Below, in pieces: positions 1 to 7,577 of a stretch of DNA of 35,049 bases (its first letter is position 1; each line of letters starts with the position of its first letter). The notes beneath the pieces were generated by a model. The model saw only the letters and a program-made list of their open reading frames with translations. It made no database searches and had not been told where the DNA came from. The translations under genes were made by a program, and so were the position numbers. Source of the DNA: Terriglobia bacterium (lineage in GTDB: Bacteria; Acidobacteriota; Terriglobia; JAIQFV01); assembly GCA_020073085.1 (NCBI GenBank), contig JAIQFV010000033.1:1-35049 (forward strand). The letters are read 5' to 3'.

Positions 1-2
1 TG

Positions 3-125
3 ATTCGATACGAGGTCACTACCAATCGCTATCATGGAACCGTGGACTTGATTGAACAAGCGATTCGGAAACGTCAGAAGCATTGGCGGTCCAACAAGAT
101 TCGTGCTCTATGCAAAGTTATTTAA
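3..125 (+). CDS. 3' end of an unidentified gene (cut by the window edge)
   Basis: An open frame enters from the left edge and stops with TAA at 123-125, giving about 40 residues. The C-terminus is basic (QAIRKRQKHWRSNKIRAL). I do not recognise the family. The codon spanning the left edge ends in TG, so it could itself be a start codon, in which case this would be a complete very short ORF. Reading it as the tail of a longer gene is an assumption. Confidence 0.3.
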   Translation: MRYEVTTNRYHGTVDLIEQAIRKRQKHWRSNKIRALCKVI

Positions 126-374
126 TGCCGTTACTATAGTCCGGCGCGGAGGGGAAACCCTTTGATTTGTGGCCAATAATGTTGCGATCGATGTCCGACG
201 CCTCGACGCTTTAAGTCAAATTTCTCTGGACACTGGCAAGCAGATGGTTGCCGATCGTCGCGCTCGACGTCATGATGGAAGAACAGAAGTTCCTGATGCT
301 TCCCTGACAATACCGAGAGCTATCCCAATCAGTCGCCTCCTCTTGTAATCTTATGGAGTCGAAAGGAGAGAACC
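126..374. other. Intergenic region upstream of cytochrome copy 1
   Basis: No gene is seen. Unlike the leaders of copies 2 and 3, which resemble each other, this leader is unrelated to them except for the last few bases around the ribosome binding site (AGGAGAGAACC just before the ATG at 375). This suggests that the break point of the duplication lies close to the start codon of copy 1. Confidence 0.5.
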
Positions 375-1964
375 ATGCAGAGCAAAAATGGAATTCGTAC
401 TTCCAAATGGCTGGGAGTTGCTTGTGTGATTTCTTTTGTGCTTGTCTTTTTTGCTGATGAGATGTCCTCCCGGATGCAGGATGACAAGAATATCCACGTG
501 GACAAAACACCGGGGGCTTTTCAGGACAGGAGCGAAGCAGCGACCTCGGGTGCTGCCACTCGCAAGGGTATACCCGGTGAGTCGCCGATGCTGCCTGGAC
601 ATGTCGATCAACGCGAGATTGACAAGGGCGAGCTCCGTTTGGAAGACCTCATCGAAGCAGGTCGCTTTCTCTTTGTGACCCAATTCAACGTGTTGGATGG
701 GTTTGGTCGCCCGGCGGCCACCGGCGACGGCAAACTGACCAAGCGCGTTGCCGGCTCGGCCCCCTTCATGATCCGAACCTCAGCGCCGGAAACCAATTCC
801 TGCGCCGGATGCCATAACCACCCTGTCCCCGGCGGGGCCGGCGATTTTGTGGCCAATGTCTTTGTGCTGGCGCAAGTCCGCGACCCCGTCACCGACTCCG
901 TCTCTGCTGAATTCAGCGATGAACGAAACACGCTTGGCATGCATGGGTCCGGGGCGATTGAGATGCTCGCACGCGAGATGAGCACGGATCTGATCGGGAT
1001 TCGAGAGGCTGCGAAGAATGAGGCCCGAATGCGCGGCATCCCGGTGACGAAGGCTCTTGTGACCAAAGGCATCAACTTCGGGCAGATTATGGCCGGGCCG
1101 GATGGCAGCATCGATACAAGCAAGGTCGAGGGCGTGGATGGCGACTTGATTATCAAACCTTACCACCAAAAAGGGGTGGTGAATTCGGTCCGCGTCTTTA
1201 CCGTCAATGCCTTCAACCACCATCACGGCATGGAGGCGGTGGAACGATTCGGTCGAGATCGGACGGGCGAAGATGATTTTGACGAGGATGGGGTCGCGGA
1301 TGAACTTTCGGTAGGAGACATTACGGCGGCCACGATCTTTCAGGTTTCTCTGCCCGTTCCAGGACGTGCCCTGCCTGAAGAACCCGAACTCCGAGACTCG
1401 ATTAAGCGTGGCGAGACCGCCTTTACCAGGATCGGCTGCGCCGGATGTCATCGCAGTGAGCTGATCCTGAACAATCCGGTTTACAGCGAACCCAATCCCT
1501 TTAATCCCGTGGGCAATTTGCGCCCTCAGGATGTTGCGCGTCCCTTCACCTTCGATTTGACCCGGGATGGTCCCAGGCCCCACTTGGAGAGGATTTCCGG
1601 AGGTCGGGCGGTGGTCCGCGCGTATACGGATTTGAAGCGCCATAAGATTGCCGACGACGCCGATCCCTTCTTTGCCAATGAGCGAGTCATTCAGGCGGGA
1701 GTTCCACTCGATCAATTCATCACCCGCAAGCTTTGGGACGTGGGCAGTTCAGCACCTTATGGGCATCGAGGCGACTTGACCACCATCAGTGAAGCAATTC
1801 TCCACCACGCCGGGGAGGCGCGTCCCACGCGGGAAAGCTTCGCGGCGCTCCCTGCCGAGGATCAGGCTGACATTATTGCGTTCCTGAAAACTCTTCAGGT
1901 GCTGCCCGAAGGATCGCCCAATGAGATTAGCGTCAAGAGGATCAAGGCCTTCAAAGGGCAATAA
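375..1964 (+). CDS. Exported di-heme c-type cytochrome / DHOR-type oxidoreductase, copy 1
   Basis: Encodes 529 aa. The N-terminus has a basic region and a hydrophobic stretch (about residues 11-27), consistent with export. Two heme c-binding motifs are visible: CAGCH at residues 143-147 and CAGCH at 355-359. Near the C-terminus is LWDVGSSAPYGHRGDLTTI, the type of segment that follows the second heme in MauG/cytochrome c peroxidase relatives, followed by IIAFLKTLQVLP, the usual ending of a cytochrome c fold. The layout best fits the di-heme oxidoreductase (DHOR, putative peroxidase) group. The start at 375 is chosen because AGGAGAGAACC precedes it. It is highly similar along its whole length to the gene at 7578. 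A remnant of the gene that follows copy 2 lies directly downstream. Electron donor and substrate are unknown; peroxidase activity is inferred only from the family. Confidence 0.9.
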   Translation: MQSKNGIRTSKWLGVACVISFVLVFFADEMSSRMQDDKNIHVDKTPGAFQDRSEAATSGAATRKGIPGESPMLPGHVDQREIDKGELRLEDLIEAGRFLFVTQFNVLDGFGRPAATGDGKLTKRVAGSAPFMIRTSAPETNSCAGCHNHPVPGGAGDFVANVFVLAQVRDPVTDSVSAEFSDERNTLGMHGSGAIEMLAREMSTDLIGIREAAKNEARMRGIPVTKALVTKGINFGQIMAGPDGSIDTSKVEGVDGDLIIKPYHQKGVVNSVRVFTVNAFNHHHGMEAVERFGRDRTGEDDFDEDGVADELSVGDITAATIFQVSLPVPGRALPEEPELRDSIKRGETAFTRIGCAGCHRSELILNNPVYSEPNPFNPVGNLRPQDVARPFTFDLTRDGPRPHLERISGGRAVVRAYTDLKRHKIADDADPFFANERVIQAGVPLDQFITRKLWDVGSSAPYGHRGDLTTISEAILHHAGEARPTRESFAALPAEDQADIIAFLKTLQVLPEGSPNEISVKRIKAFKGQ

Positions 1965-1989
1965 TAGGTGAAATAGCTTTCCCCGTCCC
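1955..1989 (+). pseudogene. Remnant of the 5' end of the 545-aa gene (as at 9158)
   Basis: After the last shared cytochrome codons, copy 1 reads AGGGCAATAATAGGTGAAA where copy 2 reads ATGACAGCAATAGGTGAAA. The similarity runs to the CCCGTCCC at about 1989 (9187-9194 in copy 2) and then stops. In copy 2 these bases start the 545-aa gene; here the start codon is lost and the cytochrome frame now reads two codons further to TAA. About 1.6 kb of the gene is missing, and homology to copy 2 resumes around 2026 in the sequence that follows the 545-aa gene. Confidence 0.75.
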
Positions 1990-2025
1990 GGCGCGGTTGT
2001 TGGCGTATATGCATCTTCTCCTCTC

Positions 2026-2173
2026 ATGATTAGGATCACATCTTCGCGGGCTGTCGCCGAAATAGAATCGCCGGGTCGGCCCCGACGGATCGGGCCGGCC
2101 CACAACGTGAAATCATTTGATTATGTTGTAGGCCCGGTGCCCCCACCGGGCGCCCTCGGGTTTGAATAATGAC
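2026..2173. repeat. Repeat block E, copy 1 (3' flank of the cytochrome cassette)
   Basis: This stretch matches 10811-10953, which follows the intact 545-aa gene. Shared landmarks are AGAATCGCCGGG, AACGTGAAATCATTTGAT and the hairpin GCCCGGTG-CCC-CACCGGGC. Both copies end in AATAATGAC directly before the inverted end of the MITE-like element. It marks the right end of the duplicated cassette. Confidence 0.8.
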
Positions 2174-2268
2174 GAGTGTCAGATCTCTGCAATCGTGAAA
2201 TGGTGTTTCCTCATTGTCAAGACAGCAAACTTTCTTGATCAATTGCCAAATGCAGAGATCTGACACTC
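2174..2268. mobile_element. 95-bp MITE-like element, copy 1
   Basis: The element starts with GAGTGTCAGATCTCTGCA (2174-2191) and ends with its exact reverse complement TGCAGAGATCTGACACTC (2251-2268), i.e. perfect 18-bp terminal inverted repeats around a 59-bp centre. A second copy of the same length lies at 13867-13961, and a left end alone at 10954-10971. All three are preceded by AATAATGAC, so the mobile unit may extend about 9 bp further left. It has no coding capacity, so it must have been moved by a transposase elsewhere. It separates the cytochrome flank from a truncated TonB-receptor gene. Confidence 0.8.
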
Positions 2269-2269
2269 A

Positions 2270-2650
2270 AAATTTTACTTGGTGGGGGATCCCACGTTGG
2301 CGAATCCCACCGTTTCGCAGTGGTTTAATATCGCCGCCTTTTGCGTCCCCGGTACAGCAGGCTGCTCGGGTCCTGCTGTGTTCGGAAATGCGGGGAGAAA
2401 TATTGTGACCGGTCCCGGCTTTAACAACTTTGATTGGTCGATCATCAAGAGAACCCGCATCCGGGAAACTATGAATGTGGAATCCCGAACGGAATCCTTC
2501 GATCTCTTCAACCATCCCAATTTCGGGCAGCCCGGACGAACCGTAGGAACTGCGGCCTCAGGCTTTGGGGTAGTCGGTGGCACTCGTTTTGGTACCGGCG
2601 ATTCGGGGTCTTCGCGCCAGATTCAGTTTGCGTTGAAGTTCATGTTCTAG
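2270..2650 (+). pseudogene. C-terminal fragment of an Oar-like TonB-dependent receptor
   Basis: The frame from about 2270 to the TAG at 2648-2650 encodes about 125 residues typical of the extreme C-terminus of acidobacterial carboxypeptidase-regulatory/TonB-receptor outer-membrane proteins. They are: SQWFNIAAFCVPG; the NAGRN-like turn before GPGFNNFDWSIIKRTRI; the segment FDLFNHPNFGQPG; and the final beta-strand SRQIQFALKFMF ending in Phe. Full-length proteins are around 1,000 aa, so nearly 90% (plug and most of the barrel) is missing. The fragment begins 2 bp after the inverted end of the MITE-like element. No ribosome binding site precedes the apparent TTG at 2279, so it is almost certainly not expressed as a functional protein. 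Confidence 0.85.
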
Positions 2651-2813
2651 GAGGTTTTTGGCGGGACGTAACCTTGGCCGTCCTGCTTGTTACCAGTTTG
2701 GAGCGGGGAGAACTCAGGCAGACCCGCCTCGACGATTCGGGATTGCCAGATTCCGAGTCTCCGGGGAGGTGAGGGAACTTCGCTTCAATGTACGCCGATG
2801 CTACCTCCTGTGA

Positions 2814-2846
2814 CCAGGGGAGAAACCCTTCTCCCCTGGTTTTTTT
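2814..2846 (+). terminator. Rho-independent terminator
   Basis: A perfect 11-bp stem CCAGGGGAGAA / TTCTCCCCTGG (2814-2824 with 2829-2839) has a 4-base loop ACCC and is followed by seven Ts (2840-2846). It sits about 165 bp after the receptor fragment and is presumably the original terminator of the lost receptor gene. Confidence 0.9.
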
Positions 2847-3022
2847 ACAAGGGAATGGCAATCGGGAATTTGAAATGCGTTAAACACCTGAATTTGAGTC
2901 GGCTCCAGAGCGGCTGCCGGAAGCAGAAATCGTGTCGTCCGATTTCTTAGCCTAGCCTTGAGGAAGCCTCTCTGCAGCGAAATAGCGCCCTCCCCCCGTA
3001 AATTTCAGAATTCAGGGCCAAT

Positions 3023-3334
3023 GTGGTAGATGGATTATTGAACCGCCATGGGGAAGTGTTGGAGGCCCCCTCCGTGCACTTACAAACTGAATCAATCACC
3101 CTTAATGAAGAGCAACTGCTGGAGTTCTATCTGAGCCTATCCCTTCAGAAGCGTTCGGAAGCATTTGCCTCGACCGCTCGAGCCGCAGAAATCGCAGGCC
3201 TCTCGCAGCGCACAATTCAATTCTGGATCGAGGTCGGCGCCATCCGCGCCCTTTGTGTGGGAAGGAGATATCAGGTCAGTTTGGATTCGCTGAAGGCCTA
3301 TCTGAGGGCCAAGGCCGACCGGCAAGCCATCTGA
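3023..3334 (+). CDS. Small excisionase/MerR-like helix-turn-helix protein
   Basis: Encodes 103 aa from a GTG start. The C-terminal half (about residues 50-97) reads STARAAEIAGLSQRTIQFWI, then EVGAIRALCVGRRYQVSLDS. This is the pattern of the HTH_17/excisionase-type winged helix: helix-turn-helix, then a wing with a conserved GRRY turn, then a helix LKAYLRA. The first 45 residues have no recognisable domain. No strong ribosome binding site is seen and the start is uncertain; the ATG at 3021 is in another frame and stops at once. It stands alone between a terminator and the frameshifted surface-protein gene, so a target cannot be inferred. It may be a leftover of a mobile element. Confidence 0.55.
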   Translation: MVDGLLNRHGEVLEAPSVHLQTESITLNEEQLLEFYLSLSLQKRSEAFASTARAAEIAGLSQRTIQFWIEVGAIRALCVGRRYQVSLDSLKAYLRAKADRQAI

Positions 3335-3483
3335 CCGGAGGCAAAACTCTTTCGCGCAATTCGCGCATTACGCGCTAGACCTTCGTCCCGCCATTACGTA
3401 TAAACACGCCTTCACCATCACCAAAGATCGTTGACTCCAGACAAGGTAATTTAACCCTTCAAACATGAGGAGGATCCTCAATC
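3335..3483. other. Intergenic region before the frameshifted surface-protein gene
   Basis: No gene is seen. The ribosome binding site for the gene at 3484 lies in the palindrome TGAGGAGGATCCTCA (about 3466-3480), so the Shine-Dalgarno bases could pair with the following TCCTC. A regulatory role is only a possibility. Confidence 0.4.
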
Positions 3484-5854
3484 ATGACTTTACTCTCATG
3501 GAAGCTCTTTGTCGGGACTGCCTCGAAGAGGTCATTCCTTCTAATGGGGATAATGTTCCTTTTTCATTGTCCTGCTTGCGTCTTATTTGCCCAAGCACCT
3601 CAACCTCAGAGCCCACTGCCGCCGCCATCGGGAAAGATGATGGAAATGGACAATCATTTACATGGGGTGTTTTATTCCGTAAAAGAAGGATGGAAGTCCA
3701 CCCTCGTGCTCAACAATGTCATCGGTAGCACCAGTCGTGCTAAGATTACGCTCTACAACAAGCACGGCCAGGCGTTGTCGGTTCCCGAGATAACCCTCAA
3801 CCCGCATGAAAGTCGATACTTTAGTGTCGCTGAATGGCTGACGGGCGACGACGGGAATATCGATGATTTCTCGGAAGGCAGTGTGGAGGTCTTCTTTCAC
3901 GGCATCAGCATGAGCCTCGGAGCGCAGCTTGTTGTTTCGGACGAGCGCCGAGGCCTCAGCTTCGATGTTCACTTTGACGAAGATATGGATTTTGTCTCTT
4001 CACAGCTCGCTGGTCGTCGTGGGAGCACTCCTCAACAACCATAGCAGGTTCTCATCGACGCTCCGATTTGTTGATTTATCCACCCAGCGCACGACAAGAC
4101 TCCATGGCGCACACCTGCTGATTGGGAAAGCTAGTGCCGCATCAGGACTGCCAAGCAGCATGACGTATGTTCCACGAGCGACTGTCCGCAACACAACCAA
4201 TGGTCCCGTCGAGGTCAAGACCACGGTGCGCTTCGCAACTGTCGACGGGCCACAGTCCGTCGAAATCTCCCCCGTTGTACTGACTTCGAACGAAGTTCGT
4301 GACGTTGACCTGAGTGCTGTCGTTTCTTCTGTCGGAACAAAAGTGCTCGAAGATGCAGGAATTGAGTTCGAACACAATGGCCAGCCCGGGGCGATCATTG
4401 CAGCGGCGGCAAGTGTTGACCAAAGCGGAGGCCGGGTATTTGACGTCCCGGTCAAAGATCCTAAGGGATCTATGTTTGGGGGCGGCAGTTATCCCTGGCG
4501 AATCGATGGCGACAATCGTGCGGTGGTCCATCTGAAGAACATCGACCGGATGACGGACGGAAAGCCCCGCACAGCCATCGTGAAGATCTGGTTTGAGGGG
4601 GGAAGCTATACCCTTCCGGTATTGCTTGCGGATGCCGGTCAAACCGTTTCGATCGACCTGAAGAAATTGAGAGACGATCAGGTTAAAGACGGCGCTGGTC
4701 AAGTCCTTCCGTTGAATGTGAGCAAGGGCCAGCTTGAATGGCACAGCCGAGGGGTGCAAGGGCAGTTTATCGGCCGACTGGTGGAGTACAATCCGACAAC
4801 AGGTATTTCAAGCAGTTTTAGTTGTGGATTCGTTTGCATGTGTGAAACCACTTACTCTTCAGGCTTCGTGGCCCCATCTTCTTTTTCGGGCTTTCCGGGC
4901 GACACGGCAAATTTACAGGCCTTTGAGAACGACTACGATTGCAATGGAACTCCTCTGACTTACAATGTCACTACTCTTGCTCTCTTCACTTCCGGGAATT
5001 CTTCCATTGCCTCGGTCAGTGGCTCGACCGCGACATTAGGGACCTCCGGTGGAACAGCGAGCATTAATGCAAGCTGGGATACAACCGTGGTCTTTGGGGC
5101 GATGACGTGTGACCAAGAACTTAATGTGAATGGATGTCCGGGCTGTGATTCCCAAGCTTTCTTAGGATCGGGATCCATGACGACAACAACGTCTTTGCCA
5201 AAGTTTACTGTTCAATATACCTCCTTTATACCTGTTGACCATATAGATGGACCAAATCCTTGTCCGGATATCGTTGACACATTCGGTAATCCCTATCTCC
5301 CGATCATTTACAAGGGTGACGCATTTCGCGGGACTTTTCGGACTGCAGAGTCGCTGCTCATGATTCCGGACGCAAGGCAAAATTCCGCGCCCTTTAGTGA
5401 TACGGGATTCACAAGAAGCTACAGCTTCGGATCGCCAGCCAGTGGCTCAACGTTGTCCCCGGCAGACGAGGACAATGTCGCAGAGGACTGTAAGCTTTGG
5501 AATAATCAAGGCAAAGCGGATACGGTCGGTTTTGTCATCGACCCAACTTATTCTTTGCACCAGGGAACGGTACATTTTTCAGGATCGAAGGGAGATCCTC
5601 TTGAGCCTCCTTTCATCCAATCCATCGATTGGGACGTTGTCGTAGTAATCAATACGACAAATCCACATTCCCCCACCGCTTCCGTGAGCGCCTTTCATTC
5701 GTGCTATCCAGCTCACCAGATCATAGTGAACGAAACGACAGTCTACCAGTATATCCCACCAAGGAATGATGTTCCCTTCCTGCTCGACTGCCTTTTTTTC
5801 CACAGAAACATAGTTACAGGTCTGGTGGGCCCCACGCCTATTGCGCCGCACTGA
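3484..5854 (+). pseudogene. Frameshifted gene for an exported protein with a bacterial Ig-like C-terminal part
   Basis: Two overlapping frames appear to be one gene. Frame 1 (3484-4044, 186 aa) starts after GAGGAGGATCCTCAATC. It has a long N-terminal hydrophobic signal ending near FAQA, a Pro-rich linker (about residues 40-50) and a beta-rich domain (LHGVFYSVKEGWKSTLVLNN). It then runs into a low-similarity tail and TAG. Frame 2 continues from about 4045 to 5854 with FSSTLRFVDLSTQRTTRLHG, a second beta-rich domain containing VPRATVRNTTNGPVEVKTTV. After that come a Cys-rich patch (CGFVCMC) and a Big-2-like segment (SGNSSIASVSGSTATLGTSG, around 5000-5070), then CPGC. Together they would make a protein of roughly 790 aa. 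The frame change lies between about 4000 and 4045. A sequencing error is possible. The role is unknown; secretion is inferred from the signal. Confidence 0.65.
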
Positions 5855-5872
5855 GGGAATAAAGGAGAGAAT

Positions 5873-7411
5873 ATGGATGGTATTCGAACTGCAAAGACAG
5901 GACGTTTTCTCTTCATCATCGTGGCATTACAACTCTGTCAACTGCATGCTCAAGGAGCAACTCCTCATCCTCAAGCAACACCATCCCTGCGGGGGTTCTT
6001 TCAAGCGCTAGTGGAGCAATACAGCCCTTCCAAGTTACCTAAAGACGAGGACCTAATGAAGGTCACGGAGCAGATCGGGGGCGCACGTCCCGAAGAGATT
6101 TCCCAAGCGTTGCCATCGGTTTTTGCGGCACTTGCGCATCAGGATGACGAAGTGAAGCTTCTTGCCGCTGTAGCTGTCGCTGACATTGGCTTGCGCCCGG
6201 ACAGTGCTGGGCTGTTAAACAATTACATAAACGGCATAGGCAATCTCCTCAACTCGCCCAACGATCGCCTACAGGGTGCCGCCGTACTCATTTTGGGTAC
6301 GCTGAAGCCGGCCCCTCCACCGAAAGTATGGCCGCTTCTGGTGACGTATTTGAACCGAACCGATCGCAACAAACGTATGCAAGCTGCTGCTGTCTTTTAC
6401 CTCGCTCGTCATCCTGAAAAACCAGAAGTCTTAGAGGCAATCAGGCAATTCTTGTCACAGGCATTAGATGCTGAAACTAGAATAGGTACTCTAAATGCGA
6501 TAGGCAATTCGCCGCGACTTCAGGATGCTCAAATCATTCACCTGGTGATTGGGTACTTGAATGATCCCGAAAGTCGGGTCAGACTCACGGCCTTACAAAC
6601 GCTCACGCGCCTGGGGCAGCATGCGTTGTCGGAAGCCGAGCCCGCTTTGCAGAGTTTAGTTGAACGAACCGACGAGCCTGGTGAGGTTAAGGCCTCTGCA
6701 AAGAAGACTCTCCGGGAGCTGGCGCAACGCAGAGTGACCGACCAGCTTGACCGCGAGAGTGCGCAAGATATTTCCAAGGCGTTGCCCTCCATTGTTGTGG
6801 CCCTGGCAAGTCCCGACGATCAGGTAAAAAACGACGCGGCTGATGCATTGAACCACATTGCAGCGCGTCCGGATAGCGCTGCGCTATTGAAGAATTACAT
6901 CAACGACATCGGCAATCTCTTGACATTACCTGACAAGCGTCTGCAGCATATGGGCGCGTTCATGCTTGGGAATCTGAAGCCCGCCCCACCGGCGGAAATC
7001 GTGCCTCCATTGTTGGCATTCCTTAACCGCACCGATCGTGATTTAGAGGAACAGGCCGGTGTCGTCTTTTACTTAGCGCGTTCGGCCTCGGGGGATCCAA
7101 AGGTCGCAGATGGGATTATCCGCTTTTTGTCGCGGCTGTTGGATGTTAGGACCCGCTTAGATGCTCTTGATGGGTTGGCGGCCGCGCCCATCAAGAACCC
7201 TTCCCTCATTGACAGCGTGATTGCATCTTTGCGTGATTCCAATCAGGCGGTCAGACTGGCGGCCGTTCAAACGCTCACACGAATGGGAAAGCAAGCTTTG
7301 TTGCAGGCTGAACCAACTCTGAAAAGAGTGGCAGAGAATACCGATGAGCCTGCCGAAGTGAAGGACGCTGCAAAGAAGGCTCTAGAAGAAATCGGCCCAC
7401 GTAAGAAATGA
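5873..7411 (+). CDS. Exported HEAT-repeat protein with duplicated module, copy A
   Basis: Encodes 512 aa. The start is supported by AAAGGAGAGAAT immediately upstream. Residues 1-25 form a signal-like segment (TGRFLFIIVALQLCQLHAQG). The rest is alpha-helical HEAT/PBS-lyase-like repeats, for instance DDEVKLLAAVAVADIG, ESRVRLTALQTLTRLG and NQAVRLAAVQTLTRMG. The protein is a tandem duplication of a module of about 225 aa: EEISQALPSVFAALAHQDDE in module 1 matches ISKALPSIVVALASPDDQ in module 2, and both carry RPDSA-LL-NYIN-IGNLL, LKPAPP and YLNRTDR/FLNRTDR. It starts 19 bp after the preceding frameshifted gene and is followed 167 bp later by cytochrome copy 2. The same pair order recurs at 12696/13729. 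Such scaffolds usually bind partner proteins; the adjacent cytochrome is the obvious candidate, but this is inferred from position only. Confidence 0.85.
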   Translation: MDGIRTAKTGRFLFIIVALQLCQLHAQGATPHPQATPSLRGFFQALVEQYSPSKLPKDEDLMKVTEQIGGARPEEISQALPSVFAALAHQDDEVKLLAAVAVADIGLRPDSAGLLNNYINGIGNLLNSPNDRLQGAAVLILGTLKPAPPPKVWPLLVTYLNRTDRNKRMQAAAVFYLARHPEKPEVLEAIRQFLSQALDAETRIGTLNAIGNSPRLQDAQIIHLVIGYLNDPESRVRLTALQTLTRLGQHALSEAEPALQSLVERTDEPGEVKASAKKTLRELAQRRVTDQLDRESAQDISKALPSIVVALASPDDQVKNDAADALNHIAARPDSAALLKNYINDIGNLLTLPDKRLQHMGAFMLGNLKPAPPAEIVPPLLAFLNRTDRDLEEQAGVVFYLARSASGDPKVADGIIRFLSRLLDVRTRLDALDGLAAAPIKNPSLIDSVIASLRDSNQAVRLAAVQTLTRMGKQALLQAEPTLKRVAENTDEPAEVKDAAKKALEEIGPRKK

Positions 7412-7577
7412 GAAACACAGAGGCCTATCGGGTCAGAATCGAATCTTTGGCTCGGCGGTTTTGAATTATAGGCCGCTCACAGAATGGCGACCGTTCTGAA
7501 TGCGGCTTTGAACTTATCCCCCAAGAGTTCCAAGGTATTGCCTTTTGAGTCCTCGTGCAGTCAATAGGAGAAAGAAC

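Noticed and set aside
780-1715. 311-codon - strand frame inside cytochrome copy 1
   Set aside because: Antisense to the cytochrome gene; the matching frame in copy 2 is broken, so it is not conserved.
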